Origin: Paenibacillus algorifonticola
GTDB taxonomy: Bacteria > Bacillota > Bacilli > Paenibacillales > Paenibacillaceae
Assembly: GCF_000971975.1 (NCBI RefSeq)
Contig: NZ_LAQO01000006.1
Span: forward strand, 1-64,000
Direction of reading: 5' to 3'
Length of the DNA stretch: 64,000 nt
This document shows positions 6,958 to 15,426 of the stretch, in pieces; the first letter of the stretch is position 1, and every line of letters begins with the position of its first letter. Position numbers and translations under genes: made by a program. Below the pieces are notes generated by a model, which saw only the letters and a program-made list of their open reading frames with translations, was not told where the DNA came from and searched no databases.

Positions 6958-7359
6958 ATGTCAGAAATAAAGCATGGTCGTGGTTACGTCTACGCCATTC
7001 AGTACCACATCGTATGGTGTGTAAAGTACCGACACAAGATTCTTGTCGAAGAAATAGACGTAAGACTAAAAGAAATTCTTGTTCAGATTGCATAGGGTAA
7101 CCACTTCACGATATCTGAAATGGAAAGTGACTCCGACCACATTCATCTTTTAGTGGACTGTACACCACAGCATTCGATACCTAGTATGATGAAAGCATTA
7201 ATAGGTGTTTCCGCGAGACTTTTGTGTAAAGAGTTTCCAACGATTAAACCGAAATTGTGGGGAGGGAATCTTTGGAATCCTTCTTATTTTGTTGCAACCG
7301 TAAGCGAACATACAGAAGCACAGATCAGAACGTATATTCAAAATCAGAAAGTGAGGTGA
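6958..7359 (+). pseudogene. tnpA: tnpA Y1/HUH transposase with internal amber codon
   Basis: Reading from the ATG at 6958, the frame encodes a 133-codon TnpA but codon 46 is TAG (7093-7095). Everything else looks functional: the HUH motif HIHLL (H61, H63), the catalytic tyrosine Y126 in TYIQNQ, and normal length. The natural codon was probably CAG, one transition away. Without suppression the product is a 45-aa fragment; reinitiation at the in-frame ATG 7120 would lose the first beta strand. The frame ends 6 bp before tnpB, with its stop inside the tnpB ribosome site. The element is therefore probably immobile unless TnpA comes from another copy. Confidence 0.88.
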
Positions 7360-7365
7360 AAAGCA

Positions 7366-8469
7366 ATGATCGTAAATAAAGCTTACAAATTCCGCCTTTA
7401 CCCCACGCCAGAACAAGCAACCCTCATTAACAAGACGATTGGATGCGCTCGATTTGTGTTTAATCGTTTTCTAGCCCTATGGAGCGACACCTACAAAGAG
7501 ACAGGAAAAGGTTTATCCTATGGTGCATGTTCTGCTGCACTCACCAAACTAAAACAAGAAATAGACTGGTTGAAAGAACCGGACAAATTTTCTTTACAAA
7601 ATGCACTGAGGAATTTGAATGACGCCTACCATCGCTTTTTCAAAAAACAAAACGATGCGCCTAAGTATAAGAGTAAAAAGAATCCTGTACAGTCTTACCA
7701 AACCAACTACACGAATGGAAATATAGAAATGGTCGATAATCAGATCAAGTTACCTAAACTTGGACTTGTGAAATTGGCTAAAAGTCGTGAAGTTGAAGGA
7801 CGCATCCTGAACGCTACGATTAGACGCAATCCAAGCGGCAAATACTTTGTATCTGTGCTTGCGGAAGTGGGCATCCATGAGTGGCCCAAAACAGGCAAAG
7901 AAGTGGGGATCGATGTTGGCTTGAAAGATTTTGCCATTCTATCCAATGGCGTAGTCGTTGGCAACCCTAAATTCTTTCGCAGACTGGAAGAAAAGCTGGC
8001 AAGGGCACAGCGAAAACTTTCGCGTATGCGGAAAGGCAGCAGCAATTGGAACAAGCATCGCATCAAAGTAGCGCGTATTCACGAGAAAATCACGAATGCC
8101 CGTACAGACTACTTGCACAAGATTTCAACGCATGTTGTCAAAAACCACGACATCATTGCGATTGAAGATTTACAGGTAGCCCATATGGTCAAGAATCATA
8201 AGTTAGCCAAGGCCATTAGCGAGGTTTCCTGGTCGATGTTTCGCTCCATGCTAGCGTACAAAGCGAAGTGGTATGGTCGCATCGTAGTGGCTGTGGGTAA
8301 AACATTCGCATCTTCGCAGCTATGCTCCTGCTGCGGCTATAAGCACAAAGAGGTAAAAGACTTAAAGTTGCGAGAATGGGACTGCCCCGCATGTGGAGCG
8401 CACCACGATCGAGACTTTAACGCAAGCCTGAACATTCTTGCCGAAGGCAAAAGACTTCTTGCTGTGTAA
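7366..8469 (+). CDS. tnpB: TnpB, RNA-guided RuvC nuclease of the IS element
   Basis: 367-aa TnpB (OrfB_IS605). N-terminal wedge/REC region ([15 protein letters not shown] onward), then a RuvC-like nuclease with all three acidic residues: D183 (GIDVGLKDF), E267 (IAIEDLQ), D350 (DRDFNAS). The four-cysteine zinc ribbon between the last two is also intact: C320/C323 and C340/C343. Characterised TnpB proteins are RNA-guided nucleases that cut the vacated donor site next to a target-adjacent motif equal to the insertion target. The protein appears undamaged although the partner tnpA is not. GAGGTG precedes the ATG. Confidence 0.96.
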   Translation: MIVNKAYKFRLYPTPEQATLINKTIGCARFVFNRFLALWSDTYKETGKGLSYGACSAALTKLKQEIDWLKEPDKFSLQNALRNLNDAYHRFFKKQNDAPKYKSKKNPVQSYQTNYTNGNIEMVDNQIKLPKLGLVKLAKSREVEGRILNATIRRNPSGKYFVSVLAEVGIHEWPKTGKEVGIDVGLKDFAILSNGVVVGNPKFFRRLEEKLARAQRKLSRMRKGSSNWNKHRIKVARIHEKITNARTDYLHKISTHVVKNHDIIAIEDLQVAHMVKNHKLAKAISEVSWSMFRSMLAYKAKWYGRIVVAVGKTFASSQLCSCCGYKHKEVKDLKLREWDCPACGAHHDRDFNASLNILAEGKRLLAV

Positions 8470-8571
8470 CCCTTACACGAACTGTCGGAACGACAGGGTT
8501 AGCTTGGTACATTTCTCTTCATTAGAAGGGACGACCCAAGAATCTCGTGACTTTAGTCATGAGAGGTTCAA
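8470..8571 (+). ncRNA. Putative right-end (omega) guide RNA scaffold of TnpB
   Basis: The stretch from the tnpB stop to the right end is full of nested stems: CTGTCG-GAA-CGACAG (about 8482-8496) enclosed by AACCC/GGGTT, then CTTGG (8503-8507)/CCAAG (8536-8540) enclosing TCTTC-ATT-AGAAG, then the right-end hairpin (8544-8563). Characterised omega RNAs derive from this position, may begin inside tnpB, and continue past the element end to use the flank as guide. The 5' and 3' ends of any transcript are not visible in the DNA. Confidence 0.55.
8544..8563. repeat. Right-end subterminal hairpin of the IS
   Basis: CTCGTGAC-TTTA-GTCATGAG, 8-bp stem with one G:T pair; counterpart of 6792-6811. GAAT immediately 5' and TCAA shortly 3' equal the IS608 right guide and cleavage sequences. 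Confidence 0.8.
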
Positions 8572-8670
8572 ACATTAACTATTTTACCCGAATATCCTCA
8601 TCTATCCTATGTATTTATCGCTATATTCCCCGTAAAATAAACGGCATATTCGAAACGGGAGCGATGGTAG

Positions 8671-9147
8671 ATGAGTATAAAAGGGCTTGCCCATGTAGCG
8701 ATTCAAGCTAAAAATTATCAAGAAACGATTGCTTTTTACACGCGGGCTTTAGGATTCAAGGTAGGGCATCATTGGAGTTTGCCGTCCTTTCAGATTGAGG
8801 AAGCTTCGATGCTGATTTCGCCTGATGGACGAACTTGTCTGGAAATTTTCGATAATGAGGCCGTCATTCCGGCACAAGGGAAAAAAGCTGCTTCTGACGA
8901 GGAAATAGCTCATGGGGCGCTGCTGCATCTGGCCTTTTATGTCAATCAAGTGGATGTGATCTATCAGAAGTCGCTTGCCCATGGAGCCAAGGCGTATATA
9001 GAGCCTAGCGAGCTTTCCCTTGGGGAACCGCCGCTGCTCGTAAGAAATGCGCTCGTCTATAGCCCGAATGGCGAGGTTATCGAGTTCATTGAGGATGTGG
9101 ATTTTGATCGCTCAATCTTTCTGAAGGAAGAGCAGACGCTGCAATAA
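8671..9147 (+). CDS. VOC-family protein (glyoxalase/dioxygenase fold)
   Basis: 158-aa single-module vicinal-oxygen-chelate protein. It begins GLAHVAIQAKNYQETIAFYT and ends YSPNGEVIEFIEDVD, with candidate metal ligands H8, H91-region (LHLAF) and E in VIEFIE. Members include lactoylglutathione lyases, epimerases and fosfomycin-type resistance enzymes; the sequence does not decide which. The promoter region now abuts the right end of the IS element, about 100 bp upstream. Followed by a clear terminator. Confidence 0.85.
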   Translation: MSIKGLAHVAIQAKNYQETIAFYTRALGFKVGHHWSLPSFQIEEASMLISPDGRTCLEIFDNEAVIPAQGKKAASDEEIAHGALLHLAFYVNQVDVIYQKSLAHGAKAYIEPSELSLGEPPLLVRNALVYSPNGEVIEFIEDVDFDRSIFLKEEQTLQ

Positions 9148-9205
9148 ATGTAGCAGGTTGCTGTAAATGTAGCGGCTTTCTAGTTAGGATCGCTATAAAA
9201 TAACG

Positions 9206-9232
9206 AAATGCGGCCCATGCGGCCGCATTTTT
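9206..9232 (+). terminator. Terminator after the VOC gene
   Basis: AATGCGGCC / GGCCGCATT stem with a 5-base loop and T-run. Confidence 0.85.
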
Positions 9233-9273
9233 GGTGTGTATGGGGAAATAGCGCGACGACTGCTTGCGCTATA

Positions 9274-9741
9274 TTACCTTCGTCTGCCTATCGCCAGCAG
9301 ATCCCCCAGCACCCAGCCATATACGGCATGGCCAACGAGCCACCAGGTCCACGCGGCGCCGCTTCCAATGGAGGGCGTACGATCAGACAGAAGCGTAGTC
9401 GGAAACAGCACCAATCCAATCAGCAGGCTGACCGCAATAGCGGAATAGGTTTGCTTCACCGCAGACCAGCGAAGGCGCCTGAAGGCGAGGGCTAGTCCGA
9501 TGCTGACGAGGGCGGATACGACCAAGTGCAGGACGAACTCGCCTAGCTCGGATAGCACGAGCTCGCTCAGCAGCGGAATATAATCGACATTTAGCAGCAG
9601 CGTGTAGACGGGTTGTCCGGTCAACTGCTGAACCGACTTCATATACAGTCCGAGCAGCACGCCAGCCCCCGAACCAACCGCAGCAGCGAGGGCAAGCGTT
9701 CGGGTTAAGCCGCTGTTGCCTGGCAAACGATTATTTCGCAA
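9274..9741 (-). CDS. Membrane protein of unknown function
   Basis: 155 aa with four hydrophobic segments (about 14-34, 65-88, 98-118, 130-150) and a basic C-terminus. No family recognised. Its start overlaps the end of the upstream DUF1232 gene by 11 bp, so the two form an operon and may act together at the membrane. Confidence 0.65.
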   Translation of the reverse strand: MRNNRLPGNSGLTRTLALAAAVGSGAGVLLGLYMKSVQQLTGQPVYTLLLNVDYIPLLSELVLSELGEFVLHLVVSALVSIGLALAFRRLRWSAVKQTYSAIAVSLLIGLVLFPTTLLSDRTPSIGSGAAWTWWLVGHAVYGWVLGDLLAIGRRR

Positions 9742-10156
9742 ACCATTGCTCCGCCATCTCCGTATGCGCGTCCGTCACATGGATGCTGATGCTGCGATAC
9801 GCCGCCCAGAATGCGGCTGCATCATCGGTATAGCCAATGCCAAGCACGAAGTCCGGGATCAAATCAATCGGCAGCAAAATATAAGCGAGCGCGCCAATGG
9901 CAATAACTTTAGCCGAAGTCGGCGTATTGGCGTCAATCGCGCAGTAGTACATGGCGACGGCGTGCTTCGCAAAAGGAATTTTTTTAGCGTGTTTTTTGAT
10001 TTTCCGCAGAAAGCCTTGCTTCACATACTTTTCCTGTTTGGCGGAATCGCCAATTTTGGTCGTCCACTCATTCACATTCGGCGTATCCTCGGGTGCCGTC
10101 TGCTGCTCCTGTTCATCCTTAAAGCGGTACGGTTGGCCAGTAATCAAGTTATCCAT
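9731..10156 (-). CDS. YkvA-type DUF1232 protein
   Basis: 141 aa. The C-terminal half holds the DUF1232 signature GALAYILLPIDLIPDFV followed by GYTDDAAAFWAAYRS. The N-terminal third is polar and probably disordered. The ATG at 10156 was chosen over 10162 because it has the better spacing (about 10 bp) from AAGGGG. The family is widespread in Bacillales, short and membrane-associated, and without a settled role. First gene of a two-gene operon. Confidence 0.85.
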   Translation of the reverse strand: MDNLITGQPYRFKDEQEQQTAPEDTPNVNEWTTKIGDSAKQEKYVKQGFLRKIKKHAKKIPFAKHAVAMYYCAIDANTPTSAKVIAIGALAYILLPIDLIPDFVLGIGYTDDAAAFWAAYRSISIHVTDAHTEMAEQWFAK

Positions 10157-10330
10157 TATCATTTGCCCCTTTCATTCATATAATCCATCTATTGCCTAAC
10201 AGCTTCATAGCCTCAACCATCCTGACTTTAATCCTTCAAACTCTAGTCCTTCAAACCTCAAACCTACAAATGCAGGTTGTAATGCTTATACGTAGTTATA
10301 CCCAAGTTTGATTCGTTTTGAAAATAAACC

Positions 10331-10367
10331 AAAAAACCGCCCCCGCGAATCGGCGCGAGAGGCGGTT
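10331..10367 (-). terminator. Terminator of the acetate-transporter gene
   Basis: AACCGCC (10335-10341) / GGCGGTT (10361-10367); on the minus strand the stem is followed by TTTTTTGG. Confidence 0.8.
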
Positions 10368-10379
10368 AGTGAAGCGCAG

Positions 10380-11003
10380 CTATGCGCGCGGTTTGAAGAT
10401 GCCGAACGGTTTGCCAATAGGCAGGAAGCTCCGGCCGAAATGAGCATTCAGCACGGAAGCGCCGCAGCCGTAAAGCGAGACGATGCCGATGGCGAGCTCG
10501 GAGTAGGCAGCCAGCGTATGGAAAATTTCAGGGGCAACGCTGAAAGCATCAAGCGTAAGTCCTAGGAACAATAGATCAATCAAGCAGAAAATGATCAGCA
10601 GTACGCGGTTCGTTTCAACCGCGCCAATCGTCATAAACAATGTAAATACGAGATAGCCAGCGAAGGCGAAGCCGAGCTGCTTGCCATCAACATCGCTTGC
10701 GAGTGCGGTGCCGAAGACACCCATTTTAAACATCCAGCTTGTTGCGACTGCAAACCAGAAAAACGCATATGCGCCGAAAGCTGTCGTACCGAATGTATTG
10801 TTCCGCTTGGAATCTTGAATGCAAGCGAATAACTGGGCGAAAGCGCCCAGGAAGATGGCCCATGGGATGACGAAGCTGTAGCCCGTCGTTATTCCAAGCT
10901 TTTGCGATGATGCGACCAGGGTGACGATGGCTAGTCCGAATAGGCCGAGGGCGCTCGGATCAGCATTAATAATTTTGACGTTCGATGATGATTCCTTTTG
11001 CAT
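10380..11003 (-). CDS. GPR1/FUN34/YaaH (SatP)-family acetate/succinate transporter
   Basis: 207-aa six-helix membrane protein. The family signature after the cytoplasmic N-terminus is ADPSALGLFG (NPAPLGL-type), and YaaH-family spacing of helices is evident. Characterised members are proton-coupled acetate/succinate channels or symporters. Start at ATG 11003: the upstream in-frame TTG lies inside the GGAGG ribosome site itself. Monocistronic, with its own terminator. Confidence 0.9.
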   Translation of the reverse strand: MQKESSSNVKIINADPSALGLFGLAIVTLVASSQKLGITTGYSFVIPWAIFLGAFAQLFACIQDSKRNNTFGTTAFGAYAFFWFAVATSWMFKMGVFGTALASDVDGKQLGFAFAGYLVFTLFMTIGAVETNRVLLIIFCLIDLLFLGLTLDAFSVAPEIFHTLAAYSELAIGIVSLYGCGASVLNAHFGRSFLPIGKPFGIFKPRA

Positions 11004-11299
11004 ATAAGCCTCCAATAATCCTGCGATTTCCTTTGTTTCATGCGTATTCGCCGACTTCTAACGCACATTGAAATATTCTAACTGAATTCGAAACAAGAAG
11101 AAAGGGTATAATTCGTGTCCAAAAGTCGAAATTTATTTGAATAAGGTATTTAGTCATAATTAGGTTGGTTTAATAGGTAAATGGCGAATGCGCTGCGGGG
11201 CGAGATTCAGAAGTTTACTTTTGAGAAAGAGCAGGCTTAGATACGAAGGGGCCATTGTGATACAATGGCAGTAGACAGCCCATGAGGAGATGATGACAG

Positions 11300-11590
11300 A
11301 TGAGCGAGCAAGGAAATGACCAAATCGACGAGCAGCAGCTGATCGCCTACATAACGAGTAAAACGAAGGCATCTGAAGCGGATGTAAAGCTTGTCCTTAA
11401 ACATGAGATGACCTTCATTAACAATGCGCAGGAGAATGCTGCTGGCGAAGTCGAAGTTGACAGCGATGAGCTGGTCGATTACATCCTCAAGCAGCGTGAT
11501 GTGAAGCTGGACGAGCTGACGGTTGAGACGATTCTTGATCTGGAAATGGAATATTTGATGGATCAAGGCGTAGCCGGTTATATCGATTAA
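11300..11590 (+). CDS. Small acidic protein with an internal duplication, unknown function
   Basis: 96 aa, strongly acidic, no membrane segment or signal. Two related helical halves can be aligned: residues 13-41 (LIAYITSKTKASEADVKLVL, then KHEMTFI) and 57-87 (LVDYILKQRDVKLDELTVET, then ILDLEMEYL), both of the form L-I/V-x-Y-I ... V-x3-L-x2-E-x2-Y/F. The halves are joined by a Glu/Asp-rich linker. GAGGAGATGATGACAG precedes the ATG, and a strong terminator follows, so it is a genuine monocistronic gene. No family was recognised. Confidence 0.75.
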   Translation: MSEQGNDQIDEQQLIAYITSKTKASEADVKLVLKHEMTFINNAQENAAGEVEVDSDELVDYILKQRDVKLDELTVETILDLEMEYLMDQGVAGYID

Positions 11591-11604
11591 GGTAAAATAA
11601 GGGA

Positions 11605-11650
11605 AGAAGCTTTCGGAGCGCCATTTGGGCGACCTCGGAAGCTTTTTTTT
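11605..11650 (+). terminator. Terminator of the small acidic gene
   Basis: Long imperfect stem from GAAGCTTTCGGAGCGCC to GGGCGACCTCGGAAGCTT, followed by a run of T. Confidence 0.9.
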
Positions 11651-11835
11651 CATTCTAAAGCAACAAAATTCCATTTTAAGATAAATATTAGTCCTTTACC
11701 GAAGCTTCCTAAGCCGCCATACTGGTCGCAATTGTGCTAACAAATAGTCGTCTTATCGGTAGTGAGGGTGCAGGCATACGGGTTATAGTCAAACTAATCT
11801 GATGCAGCACTTTTAATGAAGAGAGGATGATAGCA

Positions 11836-14364
11836 ATGAAGGGCGTATGGCATGGGCATGTGAAAATGGGGGCAGCCTCCACGCTGTTTATTTTTACCGT
11901 AGAGGAATGGGATGGCGATTACCGTCTTGCGGTGCATTCGGTACCGGGTATATACAGCTTTGAGGCAGGCGGCCTGAAAGCCGAGGGAAGCAAGGGCAAT
12001 GAGCTTAAGGCGACCGGGTATCTGGCGATGTTTGGCGCGGATATGACGGCTCAGCTTATATTTGGAGAAACGTTTCTCACCGGCACAGTGACTTTGCCGT
12101 TTGGCGGTCCATTTCCGCTTGAAGGCAAGAAAGGACAGCCATCCTTCCGCAATGAGTCCCTTGTATCGAAAGCCGCTGAGGTACAGGGTGCGGCAGTCGT
12201 AGAGCGAACGGATGCGGAAATTCGCGAGCAGGTAGAGCAGCTGCTGGGGCGGATGAGCGTGGAGGAGAAAATCGGACAGATGAGTCAGGTCGGCGCGTCA
12301 AACTTCTCGTTCGGCGGCGATGTGGAGAGCGAGCCAGTTGAGGTGCTGATTGCAAAAGGGAAGATTGGCTCGATATTAGGCGCCTTCGATATGAATCAGG
12401 TGCTGGAGCTGCAAAGGATTGCGGTCGAGCAGTCGCCGCTCCGCATTCCGCTGCTGTTCAACGCCGATGTTATTCATGGCTTTCAGACGATTTTTCCAGT
12501 TCCGTTGGCCTGGTCATGCAGTTGGGATATGGAGGCGATTCGCAAAGCTTGCGCAATCGCAGCCAAGGAAGCTGCTGCTTCCGGCATTACGTATAATCAT
12601 GCGCCAATGGTAGACGTTACACGCGATGCAAGGTGGGGAAGGGTAGTCGAAGGGGCGGGAGAAGACCCGTATCTTGGCGCAGCCATTGCCAAGGCGCAGG
12701 TAGAGGGTTTTCAGGGCGAAAGCTTGCTCGACCCGGATACGCTGATCGCCTGCTTGAAGCATTTTATCGCTTATGGCGCGGCGGAAGCCGGCAGGGATTA
12801 CAACACGGTCGACATATCCGAGCGCACGCTGCGTGATGTATTTCTGCCGCCATTCCGGGCGGGGATCGAGGCGGGAGCCGGTTCGGTTATGAATGCTTTT
12901 AATTTGTACGATGGCATTCCGATTGCTGGGAATACCCGCATTTTGCGTGATCTGCTGCGCGAGGAGCTTGGGTTTGAGGGCATGCTGATTTCCGATTATG
13001 CTGCCATTGATGAGCTGGTCATTCATGGCGCTGCCGAGGGCGGCAAGGAGGCTGCCGCGCAAGCGCTGCATGCGACGATGGATATTGAAATGGTGACTAG
13101 GCTGTATGAGGGGCATCTTCCGGCGCTTCTCGCAGAAGGAAAAGTGGCCGAAGAGCAGCTGAATGCGGCAGTGCGCCGAATTTTGACCTATAAATTTAAA
13201 ATCGGCATTATGGATGCCCCTTACCGTTACGTGAGGCCGGAAGAAGCTTACGAGCATTATTTGTCGCCCGAGCATCTGGAGGCAAGCCGTGTCGTAGCCC
13301 GCAAATCCATTGTGCTGCTGAAAAATAACGGCGTGCTGCCGCTTGCGCCAAGCCGTAAGCTGGCGGTTATTGGGCCGTTTGCCGCAAGCCGTGATTTGCT
13401 CGGCCCGTGGCAGTTTTCCAATTACGCGAGCGAGACGGCAACGCTGCTGCAAGGTTTGGCAGCGAAGGGCTTCACGCCTAAGCAGTTGCTGTATGCGGAA
13501 GGCTGCGGCGTGCATGAGCCGCTGGCCGGAGGCATCGAACGCGCAGTGGAGCAGGCGCTCCAAGCAGATATGGTGCTGCTGGCGCTGGGCGAGAGCAGCG
13601 ATATGTCCGGCGAGGCGGCATCGCGTATGGATGTGACGCTGCCGGAAGCACAATTGGAGCTGGCTAAAGCGATTGCGCAGACAGGCAAGCCTGTCGTACT
13701 CATTTTGACGAATGGCCGTCCATTGGTGCTGGAGTGGTTTGAAAACCACATGTCTGCCATTGTGGAGAGCTGGTTCCTTGGCTCGCAGGCTGGACATGCT
13801 CTAGCGGATGTTCTTCTGGGCGATTACAATCCATCGGGCAAGCTGACGATGAGCTTTCCATACAAGGTTGGTCAGGTTCCAGTGTATTACAATCATTATC
13901 GGACAGGCCGTCCGCTTACGGAGAGCAACAGCAGCCAGAAGTTTATTTCCAAATACATCGATGGCCCGAATGAGCCCTTGTATCCATTTGGCTACGGCCT
14001 CAGCTATACGACATTTGCTTATTCAGAGCTTGCGCTTAGCCGCGCTGAGCTGCGCACAGGCGATACGCTGGAGGTCGCCATCACGGTGACGAATACAGGC
14101 AGCAGAGCAGGAGAAGAAATCGTGCAGCTGTACATTCAGGACGTTCACGGCAGTGTCGTTCGTCCGGTGAAGGAGCTGAAGGGGTTCCAGAAGCTGCTGC
14201 TGGAAGCGGGGGAAAGCCGTAAAGCGGTCTTCACCCTTTCGGAAGAACATTTGAAATTTACGACAGCGTCTATGCGTCACGAGGTGGAAGCTGGGCAGTT
14301 TAAGGTTTACGTAGGCGGAAGCTCTAGAGAGACGCTGACAGCTGAGTTTGAATGGCTGGCGTAG
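11836..14364 (+). CDS. Glycoside hydrolase family 3 enzyme with extra N-terminal domain
   Basis: 842-aa cytoplasmic GH3 enzyme (beta-glucosidase/beta-xylosidase type); there is no signal peptide. Order: a 110-residue beta-rich N-terminal domain not normal for GH3; the TIM-barrel from about residue 125 (EKIGQMSQ, then NADVIHGFQTIFP); nucleophile D387 in LISDYAAIDEL; the alpha/beta sandwich domain (LLKNNGVLPL, LALGESSDMSGEA); and a fibronectin-III-like C-terminus (VTNTGSRAGEEIVQLYIQD). Start at ATG 11836, with GAGAGG 9 bp upstream, rather than 11827. It probably hydrolyses imported oligosaccharides. Monocistronic with its own terminator. Confidence 0.93.
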   Translation: MKGVWHGHVKMGAASTLFIFTVEEWDGDYRLAVHSVPGIYSFEAGGLKAEGSKGNELKATGYLAMFGADMTAQLIFGETFLTGTVTLPFGGPFPLEGKKGQPSFRNESLVSKAAEVQGAAVVERTDAEIREQVEQLLGRMSVEEKIGQMSQVGASNFSFGGDVESEPVEVLIAKGKIGSILGAFDMNQVLELQRIAVEQSPLRIPLLFNADVIHGFQTIFPVPLAWSCSWDMEAIRKACAIAAKEAAASGITYNHAPMVDVTRDARWGRVVEGAGEDPYLGAAIAKAQVEGFQGESLLDPDTLIACLKHFIAYGAAEAGRDYNTVDISERTLRDVFLPPFRAGIEAGAGSVMNAFNLYDGIPIAGNTRILRDLLREELGFEGMLISDYAAIDELVIHGAAEGGKEAAAQALHATMDIEMVTRLYEGHLPALLAEGKVAEEQLNAAVRRILTYKFKIGIMDAPYRYVRPEEAYEHYLSPEHLEASRVVARKSIVLLKNNGVLPLAPSRKLAVIGPFAASRDLLGPWQFSNYASETATLLQGLAAKGFTPKQLLYAEGCGVHEPLAGGIERAVEQALQADMVLLALGESSDMSGEAASRMDVTLPEAQLELAKAIAQTGKPVVLILTNGRPLVLEWFENHMSAIVESWFLGSQAGHALADVLLGDYNPSGKLTMSFPYKVGQVPVYYNHYRTGRPLTESNSSQKFISKYIDGPNEPLYPFGYGLSYTTFAYSELALSRAELRTGDTLEVAITVTNTGSRAGEEIVQLYIQDVHGSVVRPVKELKGFQKLLLEAGESRKAVFTLSEEHLKFTTASMRHEVEAGQFKVYVGGSSRETLTAEFEWLA

Positions 14365-14438
14365 CCTCAAGCTCAAGAGCGGTTTAAGCCTCAAGGAAAC
14401 CTGAAGTTTAGAGGGAGCATAAGCTTAAGATGGCTATG

Positions 14439-14481
14439 AAAAAGACAAGGAGGAGGGAAATCCCTCATTCCTTGTCTTTTT
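14439..14481. terminator. Bidirectional terminator between GH3 and SDR genes
   Basis: AAAAAGACAAGGA ... TCCTTGTCTTTTT, a near-perfect stem with A/T runs on both sides, between two convergent genes. Confidence 0.9.
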
Positions 14482-14581
14482 GGCGTTACAATGACTGTAG
14501 CACGCGGTGGTGCGATTGTGGTCATGCTGCGGATGCGGATGTAGGCGCGAATACACGCTAACCAATCCCGCCGCAATAACT

Positions 14582-15301
14582 CTACTGCGGATTCGTTGTC
14601 CAAATACCCGCTGTCTTAATGAAGACGCGTGGTGGCAGCGAAATGGCGGCAAGCGCAAGAGCTGCAACATCCTCGGGCTGCATCATGCGGTCCTCATCAC
14701 CGATTTTTAGCCCGGCTTTCGTAGCCAGGTCAGTATTGACCGTGCTTGGTGTAAGCGCTGTAACGCGAATATTGTGCTTGCGCACCTCTTGCAGCAACGA
14801 TTCGGTGAAGCCCAGCACTGCGAACTTGGATGCGCAGTAAGCGGAGCCGGTCGCAAAGCCGCGTTCTCCGGCTGTGGAAGCTACATTAATAATTTCGCCG
14901 CTATTTCTGGCAACCATGTCTGGCAGTACGGCGCGAGTCACATTGTAGGTGCCGAATAAATTGACATCCATCATGCTCTTCCACTCTTCCGGGTCCATAT
15001 CCAGCACGGTGCCGAATTTGGCAATGCCTGCATTATTGATTAGAATATCAATAGGGCCAAGCTGCTCGGTAATCGAGGCAACCGCTGCCTGTACCTCTTG
15101 ATTAACCGATACATCGGCAGCCGCTAGGCTGACCTGTATAGAATAATTGGCTTTCAGCGTCTCGGCGAGCGTCTCCAAATCGGAGACCGTTCGGGAAATA
15201 AGTCCAAGGCTGACGCCCTCCTTCGCAAGTGCATGGGCAATAGCCAGCCCGATGCCTTTGCCCGCGCCAGTAATAATCGCTGTTTTTCCGCTTAGTGTCA
15301 T
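14582..15301 (-). CDS. SDR-family oxidoreductase (3-ketoacyl-ACP reductase-like)
   Basis: 239-aa classical short-chain dehydrogenase: TGAGKGIG cofactor motif at residues 11-18, NNAG, catalytic Ser in NVASTAG and YCASK as the Tyr-x3-Lys pair. Closest in feel to FabG-like reductases of the YohF type; substrate unknown. The ATG at 15301 has GGAG about 10 bp upstream and gives the normal N-terminus. Divergent from a WYL-domain regulator, which may control it. Confidence 0.93.
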   Translation of the reverse strand: MTLSGKTAIITGAGKGIGLAIAHALAKEGVSLGLISRTVSDLETLAETLKANYSIQVSLAAADVSVNQEVQAAVASITEQLGPIDILINNAGIAKFGTVLDMDPEEWKSMMDVNLFGTYNVTRAVLPDMVARNSGEIINVASTAGERGFATGSAYCASKFAVLGFTESLLQEVRKHNIRVTALTPSTVNTDLATKAGLKIGDEDRMMQPEDVAALALAAISLPPRVFIKTAGIWTTNPQ

Positions 15302-15426
15302 CTTCAATCGCTCCATTCATTAGGGAAATTGCTTCTCGTTTCTCCTCTCTATTATAAAGCTGTCAATAACCGGAATACAAATAAGCCCCAATAAGTGGGC
15401 GAATGCTACAAGTCAGGTGGGTCCGT

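Larger units (their letters stand above)
6776..8571 (+). mobile_element. IS200/IS605-family insertion sequence (tnpA-tnpB type)
   Basis: About 1.8 kb. It contains a Y1 (HUH) tnpA reading frame, interrupted, and an intact tnpB in the same orientation, flanked by subterminal hairpins CTCGTGACTTCAGTCGTGAG (6792-6811, left) and CTCGTGACTTTAGTCATGAG (8544-8563, right). There are no terminal inverted repeats or target duplication, as usual for the family. The left boundary is placed after TTGAT (6771-6775), the target known for ISDra2. The right boundary is placed after TCAA (8568-8571); TCAA and the GAAT preceding the right hairpin match the cleavage and guide tetranucleotides of IS608. Boundaries are inferred. 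Confidence 0.85.

Noticed and set aside
6776..8571. CRISPR-like reading of the repeated CTCGTGAC hairpins
   Set aside because: Only two copies 1.75 kb apart flanking tnpA/tnpB; they are IS200/IS605 end hairpins.
12514..13797. 427-codon minus-strand ORF
   Set aside because: Lies fully antisense within the GH3 gene, whose motifs are unmistakable; long antisense frames are common in this codon usage.
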